A stretch of DNA of 64,000 bases from Actinomycetes bacterium (lineage in GTDB: Bacteria; Actinomycetota; Acidimicrobiia; Acidimicrobiales; RAAP-2), in NCBI GenBank assembly GCA_021791845.1, contig JAJYVT010000006.1, positions 1 through 64,000 on the forward strand, in the 5' to 3' direction. The position numbers were made by a program, and so were the translations under genes. Every line of letters starts with the position of its first letter. The stretch's first letter is position 1. This document shows positions 8,660-16,924 of the stretch, piece by piece. The notes under the pieces were generated by a model. It ran no database searches and had not been told where the DNA came from. It was given only the letters and a program-made list of their open reading frames with translations.

Positions 8660-8695
8660 GGCACGCGGCCGGCGCCTTCGGGCGCCGGCCGTGCC
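8660..8695 (+). terminator. Strong hairpin with TTCG loop after the protease
   Basis: A 10-bp inner stem (GGCCGGCGCC with GGCGCCGGCC) is closed by a TTCG tetraloop. It is extended by five more pairs (GGCAC with GTGCC) beyond a two-base bulge. It lies 61 bases after the protease stop codon. No T-tract follows, which is usual for terminators in high-GC actinobacteria. Confidence 0.6.
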
Positions 8696-8784
8696 GCGTC
8701 CGAGCCCCGGACCGTGCAGTCGGGGACCGTGCGGCCTGGGGCGGCCCGACCCGGGACCGCGCAGCCCAGACCGTGTAGAACCGG

Positions 8785-9997
8785 ATGGTGGACACCGTGA
8801 CAGGGTCGTTCGACCCCTCGCCCGACTTCCTGCGAGGCTCCAAGGCCGGGCGGGTTCAAGTGGCACCACGTGGGGCCGGACGTGATCCCCGCCGGGATCG
8901 CCGAGACGGACTTCGGCCCCTGCCCGGCGGTGACGGAGGCGGTGCACGGCATGCTCGAGCGGGGGGACCTCGGCTACCCCGACTGGCCGGTGGAGCCGCT
9001 GGCCGAGGCGTTCTGCGGGCGGATGGGGAGCCGGCACGGCTGGCATCCCGACGTCGCCCACGTCCGCCATGTGTGCGACCTGATCCAGGCGTTCCAGGTG
9101 GTGGTCGAGCTCGCCTGCCCCCCCGGTGGCGCGGTGGCGCTGCACGTCCCGAACTACCCGCCGTTCCTGCGGAGCCTCCACGCGACGGGACGGCGCGCCG
9201 TCGGATGCCCCCTCGTCCCCGCTGATCCCGACCGCGCCGGTGGGAGCGGTGGCGCTCGTGGGTGGGTGTTCGACGCCGAACGGCTGGAGGAGGCGGTGGC
9301 GAAGACCGGCGCGTCGGTGCTGCTCGTGGTCAACCCCCACAACCCGACGGGCCGCGTCTTGTCTCGCGAGGAGCTCACCTCGCTGGCCGAGATCGCCTCC
9401 CGCCACGACATGGTGGTGGTGAGCGACGAGCTCCACGCCGAGCTGCTGCACGGGAGCGCACGCCACGTCCCCTTCGCTTCCCTCGGCGACGAGGTGGCGG
9501 CGCGCACGGTGACCATCACGTCCGCCACCAAGTCCTTCAACCTGGGCGGGTTGCGCACCGCGGTCGCGCACGTCGGGGACGCCCGTGTGCGCAGCGCTTG
9601 GGACCGCTTGCCGCCGGAGTACTTCGGGTCCTTGAACGTGGTGGGGGTGGAGGCCACGCTCGCCGCCTGGCGGGAGGGTGACACCTGGCTCGCGGCCACG
9701 TGCCGCCACCTGACGGCGATGCGCGACCACCTGGTGGCGCGGGTGGAGGCGCTCCCCGGCGTCGCGTTACGCCCGCCCGAGGCCACCTACCTCGCCTGGC
9801 TCGACTGCCGGGGCACGGGGCTTGGCGACGATCCGGCCAGGTTCTTCCTCGAGGAGGCCCGGGTGGAGCTCGTGCCCGGTTCCGAATTCGGCGCGGGCGG
9901 CGCCGGGCACGCCAGTCTGAACTTCGGCACGGGCGTGCGGATCCTCGACGAGATCGTGGACCGGTTGGCGGCCAGCCTGGCGCCACGTCAGGGATAG
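8785..9997 (+). pseudogene. PatB/MalY-like PLP C-S lyase or aminotransferase with one apparent frameshift near its start
   Basis: Class I/II PLP enzyme of the MalY/PatB branch (cystathionine beta-lyase type). From residue GPDVIPAGIAETDF onward it is intact in one frame (8870-9997), with the PLP lysine in TSATKSFNLGG and the NPHNPTGR motif. The usual family N-terminus is split. MVDTVTGSFDPSPDFLRGSKAG reads from ATG 8785 in another frame, and FKWHHVGPDV resumes upstream of 8870. Removing one G from the run at 8848-8854 joins them as KAGRFKWHHV, the expected sequence. Without this, the only start in the long frame is GTG 8870, which would cut off the conserved FKW motif. It is either a sequencing or assembly insertion or a recent inactivating mutation. 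A -10-like TAGAAC lies at 8776-8781. Confidence 0.75.
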
Positions 9998-10008
9998 GAC
10001 CCCCCGGG

Positions 10009-10560
10009 TCAGGCGCTCCGGAGCTTCCGCAGCGCCGACTCGAGCGCCCCCCGCTCGCCGTCGCTGAGCGGCTCGAGCAGGTGCTGCTCCAGCACGGCGC
10101 GGTGCGACGCGGTCGCCTCGTCCACCTTGGCCACGCCGGCCGGGGTCAGACGGACATAGACGCTGCGGCGATCGGTCGGGCAGTTCGAGCGCTCGGCGTA
10201 GCCGGACTCAACCAGCCGGTCCACGAGCCGGGTGATGCCGCCGGACGTGAGCGAGACCTCGGCCGCCAGCCGGGTCATGGTGGTGAAGCCGCCGGGGGAC
10301 CGACGCAACCGGATCATGGCGTCGTACCAGCTCAGGGGGAGTCCGCACGCCTCCTCCATCTGGGCGCCGAGCACCCGCGTGATCCGGGCGTGGACCTCCA
10401 CCAGCAGGCCCATCAGGGTGATGGCGTACTCGTCCGCCGGGTCGAGCGGCGGCAGGGGAGGGGCGGCGCCCCCGTGCGCTCCGCCATCGGCGGCGCGGGG
10501 GGCGTCCGGCGCGGGAGCGTCCACGACCGACCGCCCCGGGTCCACTGCCTCCGTTGCCAT
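10009..10560 (-). CDS. MarR family transcriptional regulator
   Basis: A 183-residue winged-helix regulator, dimeric in its family, that usually represses nearby genes until it binds a small aromatic or phenolic ligand. After a ~35-residue Ala/Pro-rich leader, the protein follows the MarR pattern. It has a helical start (LMGLLVEVHARITRVL), the recognition segment TRLAAEVSLTSGGITRLVDRLVESGYAER, the wing (DRRSVYVRLTPAG) and a C-terminal dimer helix. The start at ATG 10560 lies two bases from the predicted transcription start, so the message is probably leaderless. It is divergent from the YceI gene. Palindromes between the two genes suggest that it controls both. It converges on the preceding lyase gene, and a short GACCC/GGGTC hairpin (9998-10010) sits between the two stops. 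Confidence 0.92.
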   Translation of the reverse strand: MATEAVDPGRSVVDAPAPDAPRAADGGAHGGAAPPLPPLDPADEYAITLMGLLVEVHARITRVLGAQMEEACGLPLSWYDAMIRLRRSPGGFTTMTRLAAEVSLTSGGITRLVDRLVESGYAERSNCPTDRRSVYVRLTPAGVAKVDEATASHRAVLEQHLLEPLSDGERGALESALRKLRSA

Positions 10561-10568
10561 GGGTGCAT

Positions 10569-10587
10569 TCTATACTCCTCTAGAGGA
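10569..10587 (-). promoter_or_regulatory. marR promoter (-10 TATAGA) with palindrome TCCTCTAGAGGA
   Basis: On the minus strand, TATAGA (10574 down to 10569) is a good -10 box lying 14 bases before the ATG at 10560. Directly upstream, a perfect 12-bp palindrome (10576-10587) would fall in the spacer. This is a position where a bound regulator would block its own promoter. Confidence 0.5.
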
Positions 10588-10594
10588 TCAGATG

Positions 10595-10624
10595 TTGACA
10601 AGTATCTGACTAAGCAGATAGAGT
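10595..10624 (+). promoter_or_regulatory. yceI promoter with operator TATCTG-N6-CAGATA
   Basis: TTGACA at 10595-10600 and TAGAGT at 10619-10624, 18 bases apart, form a promoter reading toward the YceI gene. A perfect inverted repeat, TATCTG-ACTAAG-CAGATA (10603-10620), fills the spacer and touches the -10 box. This is the classical place for a repressor, and the divergent MarR protein is the obvious candidate. Confidence 0.6.
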
Positions 10625-10750
10625 GTGTCATCCGGCTCCCGAGGGTCGCCGGGCCAGGCGAAAGCCGACCGGCAGCCCTGCTGCAGCGCAGCCGGCAGAG
10701 AACACCGCGGAGAGAACCCGCAGACAAGGCAGAGAGAAAAGAGAAGAGCA

Positions 10751-11320
10751 ATGGTCACGTCCCAGCAGAGCACGGCGGTCAAACTCCCGACCCCCGGCAC
10801 CTACACCATCGACCCGGCCCACTCCGAGGTCGGCTTCGTCGCCCGCCACCTGATCGGCTCGAAGGTCCGCGGGCGGTTCACCGCCTTTGACGGCACGATC
10901 GTCATCGCCGACCCGGTCGAGCAGTCCTCGGTCGAGGCCAAGGCCGAGACGGCGAGCATCGAGACCGGCGTCCAGATGCGCGACGACCACCTGCGCACCA
11001 ACGACTTCCTGGACGCGCCCACGTTCCCCACCCTGTCGATCAAGAGCACGGGCCTCGCTCGGGTCAGCGACACCGAGTGGAACCTCACGGCCGACCTCAC
11101 CATCCGTGGCGTGACCAAGTCGGTCACCTTTGACGTCGAGTACCACGGCGCCGGTCCGGGGATGCAGCCCGGCTCCGAGGTTCTCGCCCTGTCGGCCTCG
11201 ACCGAGGTCGACCGGCGCGACTTCGGGGTGGCCTTCAGCGGCGTGCTGGAGGGCGGGGCGATCGTGGTCGGGAACAAGGTCACGATCGAGCTCGAGGTCG
11301 AGGCCGGGCGCCAGGAGTAG
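10751..11320 (+). CDS. YceI-like lipid- or isoprenoid-binding protein
   Basis: A 189-residue protein of the YceI family, an extended beta-barrel (lipocalin-like fold) that holds long amphiphilic or polyisoprenoid molecules. It starts at ATG 10751. Family landmarks include the N-terminal YTIDPAHSEVGFVARHL, the central MRDDHLRTNDFLDAPTFPT, then LTIRGVTKSVTFDVE and the C-terminal strand VTIELEVEA. No signal peptide is seen, so it should be cytoplasmic, unlike E. coli YceI. A 126-base leader separates it from the promoter region shared with marR. A very stable hairpin follows 34 bases after the stop. The marR-yceI pairing is common in actinobacteria, and the biological role remains unclear. Confidence 0.93.
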   Translation: MVTSQQSTAVKLPTPGTYTIDPAHSEVGFVARHLIGSKVRGRFTAFDGTIVIADPVEQSSVEAKAETASIETGVQMRDDHLRTNDFLDAPTFPTLSIKSTGLARVSDTEWNLTADLTIRGVTKSVTFDVEYHGAGPGMQPGSEVLALSASTEVDRRDFGVAFSGVLEGGAIVVGNKVTIELEVEAGRQE

Positions 11321-11353
11321 TCGCCGGCCCGATCTGATGTCGGTCGTGTGCAC

Positions 11354-11384
11354 GGTGCGGCGATCCCGTCGGGGTCGCCGCACC
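11354..11384 (+). terminator. Strong terminator hairpin after yceI
   Basis: GGTGCGGCGA pairs perfectly with TCGCCGCACC. The stem continues through a T-G wobble and CCC/GGG to a three-base GTC loop, giving about 14 pairs. It begins 34 bases after the yceI stop codon and lacks a T-tract. Confidence 0.65.
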
Positions 11385-11496
11385 CTCGCGCTCGCAGCGC
11401 GCCCTCGGCGCCGGCCACCCCGCCAGGAACCCCGCCGGGTGGTCCGCCCATCGCGGCCTCGGTGTGCCGCGGTGCCGCGGTGCGGGCCGGCGCACC

Positions 11497-12841
<1,345 letters not shown>

Positions 12842-12850
12842 GGTGGCGCC

Positions 12851-12961
12851 ATGGCGAAGCACAAGCTCGTGACGCGCGTGGCGGCCGCGCTCGGCATCGT
12901 GGGCACGATGGCCAGCGTGTGGTGGTTCGCGCTGAAACCCCGGCGCAAGAAGGGGCGCTGA
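12851..12961 (+). CDS. 36-residue single-pass membrane peptide, function unknown
   Basis: ATG 12851 to TGA 12961 encodes a short protein with a basic N-terminus (MAKHKLVTRV) and one hydrophobic segment (about residues 10-27, AAALGIVGTMASVWWFAL). Its strongly basic tail is PRRKKGR. By the positive-inside rule both ends are charged, so topology is uncertain. It has a TAGGGT box at leaderless distance. The last ten codons (ALKPRRKKGR and stop) are made by the first unit and start of the second unit of a 26-bp repeat. No family is recognised. It could be a membrane-anchored regulator or toxin-like peptide, but nothing shows this directly. Confidence 0.5.
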   Translation: MAKHKLVTRVAAALGIVGTMASVWWFALKPRRKKGR

Positions 12962-13032
12962 AACCCCGGCGCAAGAAGGGGCGCTGAAACCCCGGCGCAA
13001 AGAGGCGCGCTGAAACCCCGGCGCAAGAAGGG
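12929..13032. repeat. 26-bp tandem repeat, four units
   Basis: Four head-to-tail 26-bp units run from 12929 to 13032, without spacers. They start GCGCTGAAACCCCGGCGCAA. Units 1, 2 and 4 are identical and unit 3 has a few changes. Unit 1 supplies the C-terminus of the small membrane peptide, and the rest lies downstream of its stop. Since 26 is not a multiple of three, each copy would shift frame if read through. Confidence 0.95.
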
Positions 13033-13336
13033 CTCAGACGCTCAGGCAGGGGACAGCGGTGGTGGAGTGGCTGCTCCTCGAGGGGGCTTCATGGACGCCC
13101 GCCGCCGGCTGCTCTCCGCCGCGCACCGTCGACGCTTCGCCAAGAAGGAGATGGCCTTCCATCGCGGTGATCCGCCCACGCTGTGGAGCGGTCTGGTTCC
13201 CGGGACAGTGGTGGCGCTCACCCAGGGGGCGCCGGGCTACCTGGGTGAGCGACCCGACCGTCCGGCCGCTGTTCGCCGATCAGCCCTACTCGGGGGAACG
13301 GGGGGGGCCTTCGAACGAGCGACGTCCCGCCTGGCG
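13033..13336. other. Gene-poor stretch with a possible relic
   Basis: About 300 bases between the repeat and the stop codon of the minus-strand solute-binding protein. Apart from a possible Crp-like fragment (separate entry) I see no intact gene, hairpin of note or RNA gene here. Confidence 0.5.
13067..13250 (+). pseudogene. Possible relic of a Crp/Fnr-type cyclic-nucleotide-binding domain
   Basis: One frame reads MDARRRLLSAAHRRRFAKKE followed by MAFHRGDPPT. This resembles the beginning of a Crp/Fnr effector domain, where an Arg-rich helix is followed by (G/K)E-x-(V/L)-F-x-x-GDP. The similarity ends there. The rest of the domain and the DNA-binding domain are missing, and no later frame restores them. 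It would be a decayed fragment at the edge of the catabolic island. A chance match in Arg-rich coding-like sequence is a real alternative. Confidence 0.25.
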
Positions 13337-15166
13337 TCACTTCGTGAAGTACCACTGTGTCGGATAGATGTACAGGTACGGTGTCAAGGGCTCCACGCCG
13401 TGAAGGTTGGACTTGTAGGCGACCACCCGGTAGGCGGGGACGGGCAGGAAGATCTGGAACTGCTCCTTGGCCATGAAGTTCTCCCAGGCCTTGATGGCTG
13501 CGACCGGGTCGGAGCTCGTGGTGGTGGCCTTGATGAGCGCGTCGTTCTGCGAATTGCAGAGCGCCATGTAGTTGGACGTCGCCCCGCAGTAGAAGTTCTC
13601 TGTGCCGATGGGGACGTTGGTCGGCCATCCCCACGGCCACTGCCCTGTGATCCACAGTTCCATGTCGTAGTTGCACCGAGAGGCCGTCGCCGAACAGCTG
13701 GCAGCGTCGGAGACCAGGCCGGAGGCGGTGACCAGCTTGGTCCTCAGGTTGACGCCGACCGTGCTGAACTGGGAGATGAGGTACTGGAGGATCTCGTACT
13801 CCGAGTTGTTCGACTGGGTGCCGACGATCTTGAAGCTGAGCTTGGCCCCCTTCTTGATGCCCTTTCCGCAGTCGGAGGGGCCCGTGCCCGGCCGCGTGCA
13901 GGTTGAGGTGCCGTTGGGCACCACGTGCCAACCGTGCGAGGTCAGCAACTGTTTCGCCGCCGAGACGCTGTAGGGGTACGGGACCTTCTTGTCGAGCGCC
14001 GTGACGTACTCCCCGCGCTGGTTGGGGTTGGGGACAGGGCTGGCGGCGTAGGAGGCCCTCCCGTGGTAGATCTTTGTCACGATCTGCTTCATGTCGATCA
14101 GGTGCGTGAGGGCCTGGCGGAAGTAGAGCTGGTCGAAGATCGGCGTGGACGCGTCGTGCTTGGCGTAGTTCAGGATCAGGCCCCCGTAGGCCGCCTGGAC
14201 CCATGTCGCGATCTTGTACCCCTTGGCCTTGAGGGCGGGGATGGCCTTGAGCGATGTCAGGGGCACGAACCCCACGTCGAGGGACCCGCTCTCGAGGGCG
14301 TCGAGCTCGGCAACTGTGCTCGTGTACGGGAGCTCGGTGAACGTCGCCAGCTTGTGCGCCTGCGGCCATGGGAACTTCGGATTGGGGACGAAGGACATCC
14401 GGCCGTCGGTCGAGTCGAACGAACTGACCTGCCACGCGCCGTCCACGACCTTCCAGAGCGGGTCGGTCGCAAGGTTCGTGGCCTGCTTCGCCTGTGTCTG
14501 CAGGAACTTGTAGACCGCCTTGGCGCCGCTGGGCGTCATGTCGTAGTTGCCGACGGGCCCGGTCGCCGACGTCCTGTCCCATGCGTGCTGCGGGATGGGG
14601 GTGATGTTGGTCAGCACGTTCCCGAGCAACCACAGCGAGCTGTACTTGGCGTCGAACACGATCTGGAACTTCGTCGGCGACAGGTAATTGACCTGCTTGA
14701 CGTTTGTGGGGAACTCGCCCGGAACGTGCGCGGCGTATGTTGTCTTGTTCTCCTGGAGGAGGTTCATCCAGAACTGGATGTCGCGCGTGGTGACCGGTTG
14801 CCCGTCCGACCAGTACCTCGGCTTGAGGGTGATTGTCACGACCGTGTCCCCGGCGGAGTTCGTGGAGAAGGTGGGCGGTGTGGCGAGCGAGCGGGAGGCG
14901 TTGAACTGCGTCTTGCCGTCCTTCCCCCACAGGTAGAGGGGTGGCCACATGAGGTACGAGGCCCACGGCACATAGGCCACTGTCCAGTTGGACGCGATGA
15001 ACATCGGGAAGAAGTAGGTCGGCGGCTCGCCCACGAGCTCGGCGAACGTGGCGTTGCCCGTTGTCGCCGCCGCAGCCGTCGACACGCCCACAAGACCGGA
15101 CGCAGCCAGGGCGACCGTGAGTGCGGCGGCCATGGTGGCGAGCACCCGACGAATGAATGGCTTCAC
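13337..15166 (-). CDS. Peptide/nickel-type ABC transporter solute-binding protein (SBP_bac_5), orphan copy
   Basis: A 609-residue exported binding protein that delivers a ligand to a DppBC-type permease. The signal peptide spans about residues 1-33 and ends ...STAAAATTG. There is no lipobox Cys, so it is not a classical lipoprotein. The body has family-5 features (YWSDGQPVTTRDIQFWMNLL, QALTHLIDMKQIV). Two close Cys pairs (STCTRPGTGPSDCGKG and FYCGATSNYMALC) probably form disulfides. It is a close paralogue, residue by residue along its length, of the binding protein at 31002-32840. No permease or ATPase lies next to it. It is the last gene of the minus-strand operon behind the SDR, so it probably feeds this pathway's substrate to the transporter encoded at 26.7-30.9 kb. 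Thr codon ACA is frequent. Confidence 0.9.
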   Translation of the reverse strand: MKPFIRRVLATMAAALTVALAASGLVGVSTAAAATTGNATFAELVGEPPTYFFPMFIASNWTVAYVPWASYLMWPPLYLWGKDGKTQFNASRSLATPPTFSTNSAGDTVVTITLKPRYWSDGQPVTTRDIQFWMNLLQENKTTYAAHVPGEFPTNVKQVNYLSPTKFQIVFDAKYSSLWLLGNVLTNITPIPQHAWDRTSATGPVGNYDMTPSGAKAVYKFLQTQAKQATNLATDPLWKVVDGAWQVSSFDSTDGRMSFVPNPKFPWPQAHKLATFTELPYTSTVAELDALESGSLDVGFVPLTSLKAIPALKAKGYKIATWVQAAYGGLILNYAKHDASTPIFDQLYFRQALTHLIDMKQIVTKIYHGRASYAASPVPNPNQRGEYVTALDKKVPYPYSVSAAKQLLTSHGWHVVPNGTSTCTRPGTGPSDCGKGIKKGAKLSFKIVGTQSNNSEYEILQYLISQFSTVGVNLRTKLVTASGLVSDAASCSATASRCNYDMELWITGQWPWGWPTNVPIGTENFYCGATSNYMALCNSQNDALIKATTTSSDPVAAIKAWENFMAKEQFQIFLPVPAYRVVAYKSNLHGVEPLTPYLYIYPTQWYFTK

Positions 15167-15258
15167 TTCCGAACCCCCCTAGGATCGTGCGGATCAACCT
15201 ACCGCTTGCTGCTCACTGACCGGCGTCGGTGCTCTGCCTGTGATCCACGACGCCATTG

Positions 15259-16050
15259 CTATACGTCCCATCCGGCGTCCACGGGAATATCGTGGCCGGT
15301 GATGTTGCGGGCCCCGTCGGAGACGAGGAAACGGACCGCAGCGGCAACGTCCTGCTCCTCGACGAAGCGCCCCAGGGCGGTCTGCGACGCGAAGTCGGCG
15401 TACACGTCCTCGGGGGTCCGTCCCGAGACCTCCGCCTTGCGCCGGACGATGCGCTCCATGCGCTGTCCGTTCGTGACGTTCGGGCAGACGTCGTTGACCG
15501 TGATGTTGTGTGGGCCGAGCTCGAGCGCCAGCGTGCGGGTGAGCCCGCGCACGGCCCACTTGGACGCCGAGTAGCCGCTCCGGTTCCGATAGCCGCGTAA
15601 CCCGGACGTCCCGGCGATGTTCACGATGGAGCCCCCGCCGGCGGTCTTCAGGTGAGGGATCGCGTGCTTACAGGGAAGGAACGTGCCGAGGACGTTGAGT
15701 GAGAGGATGCCCACGAACTCGTCCACAGGGTACTGCTCGGCCGGCGTCTCGATCGGGCCGGTTCCTCCGGCCGTGTTCACGAGGATGTCGATGCGACCGA
15801 ACCGGTCGACGGTAGCCGCCACCATGCGTGCGACGTCGTCCTCCACCGTGACGTCACAGCGGTAGGGAAGCGTCGTTCTCCCGCCGTGGCGCTCGTCGAG
15901 CTGCGACGCGTGCGAGTCCAGAGTCTTGGCGTCGCGTCCGATGATCGCCAGATCGGCGCCGTCTGCGGCGAAGATGTCGGCGACAGCTGCGCCGATCCCC
16001 TTTGCGCCGCCGGTGATGACCGCCACCTTTCCCGTCAAGGTGTCATGCAC
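15259..16050 (-). CDS. Short-chain dehydrogenase/reductase (SDR)
   Basis: NAD(P)-dependent oxidoreductase of 263 residues, cytoplasmic. It starts at GTG 16050, giving VHDTLTGKVAVITGGAKGIG; this start overlaps the IclR stop codon by 8 bases and implies translational coupling. The Rossmann motif is TGGAKGIGAA and the structural motif is VNTAGG. The catalytic Ser lies in SIVNIAGTSG, and the YxxxK pair is in GYSASKWAVRG. The C-terminus (ITGHDIPVDAGWDV) is typical of classical SDRs acting on secondary alcohols or 3-oxoacyl compounds. The substrate cannot be inferred. In this operon it would oxidise or reduce an intermediate made by the aminotransferase or tautomerase. Confidence 0.93.
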   Translation of the reverse strand: MHDTLTGKVAVITGGAKGIGAAVADIFAADGADLAIIGRDAKTLDSHASQLDERHGGRTTLPYRCDVTVEDDVARMVAATVDRFGRIDILVNTAGGTGPIETPAEQYPVDEFVGILSLNVLGTFLPCKHAIPHLKTAGGGSIVNIAGTSGLRGYRNRSGYSASKWAVRGLTRTLALELGPHNITVNDVCPNVTNGQRMERIVRRKAEVSGRTPEDVYADFASQTALGRFVEEQDVAAAVRFLVSDGARNITGHDIPVDAGWDV

Positions 16051-16924
16051 TTGCCGCCTCCTGTGTGAGCTCGGCCGCTTCGAAGACGAGCGAGAGCCGG
16101 GGTACCTCGTAGGCAAGCTTCTGTGCGATCTCCGCAGCCGCAGCGTGCGTGCGCCGGACCGAACGGCGGACGACGTCCCCGCTCAGGCGCACGCTCGGTC
16201 CCGCCACGCCGACGGCGCAGACCACGTCCGTCCCCGAGAGGATCGGCACCGCGACTCCCCACGCTCCGACATTGGTCTCTTCCAGAGAAGTGGCGAACCC
16301 GCGACGTCGGATGAGATCGAGGTCGGCACGCAGTCTGCGCTTGTCGGTAAGGGTCGACTGGCAGAGCCTGGCGAGGCGCCCCGAGATGACCCGCTCCGCC
16401 TCCTCCTCCGGCATGAAGGCCAGCAGCGCCTTCTGCGAAGCTCCGGCGTGCAGGGGGACGAGACGTCCCGGCTCGACCGACAGGCGGAGAGGCTGCGGGC
16501 TCTCGACTCGCTCGAGGCAGACGGACGCCGACCGGTCCGGGCTGACGCCCGTGAGCAAGGCGGTCTCGCCCAGCTCTCGGGAGAGATGCCGAACGGGCTC
16601 GAGCGCGACAGTCCGGAGATCGGCGACCGCCCTGGCCCGTGAGCCGAGGAGCACGGCCGAGGGACCCAAGCGGAAGCGCTTGGTCTGACGGTCCTGCGTG
16701 ACGTAACCGAGCTGGCGAAGCGCCATGAGCAGGCGGTGCACGGTGGGGACGGGGAGGTCCACGGCGCGAGCCAGCTCGCTCGCGCCCCATTCGGACCGTG
16801 TCTCGTCGAAGGCCTCGAGGACGGCGAAGGTTCGCTCGAGCACCTGGAGAACGGGACGTCCCGTGTCGGGCGCCGGGCCCGGGGGGTCGGGCTGGCGCGT
16901 CGACGGGTCGACGAGGCTCGTCAT
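16043..16924 (-). CDS. IclR family transcriptional regulator
   Basis: A 293-residue one-component regulator, presumably of this catabolic island. The N-terminal winged helix reads VLQVLERTFAVLEAFDE ... GASELARAVDLPVPTVHRLLMALRQLGYVTQD (residues ~25-90). The C-terminal effector domain (residues ~110-280) has the usual helices and ends in EIAQKLAYEVPRLSL. IclR proteins bind a pathway metabolite and control a divergent promoter pair. Here the 115-bp gap between the two operons (18426-18540) holds candidate palindromes. The ATG overlaps the stop of the upstream aminotransferase gene (ATGA), so the regulator is co-transcribed with the enzymes. Internal placement of the regulator suggests autoregulation. 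Confidence 0.94.
   Translation of the reverse strand: MTSLVDPSTRQPDPPGPAPDTGRPVLQVLERTFAVLEAFDETRSEWGASELARAVDLPVPTVHRLLMALRQLGYVTQDRQTKRFRLGPSAVLLGSRARAVADLRTVALEPVRHLSRELGETALLTGVSPDRSASVCLERVESPQPLRLSVEPGRLVPLHAGASQKALLAFMPEEEAERVISGRLARLCQSTLTDKRRLRADLDLIRRRGFATSLEETNVGAWGVAVPILSGTDVVCAVGVAGPSVRLSGDVVRRSVRRTHAAAAEIAQKLAYEVPRLSLVFEAAELTQEAASA

Noticed and set aside
8840-8870. Programmed ribosomal frameshift in the lyase gene
   Set aside because: No recognised slippery heptamer or downstream pseudoknot is evident, and the family is not known for recoding. An indel is simpler.
12929-13032. CRISPR array
   Set aside because: The 26-bp units are directly joined, with no spacers between them, and no cas genes are near.
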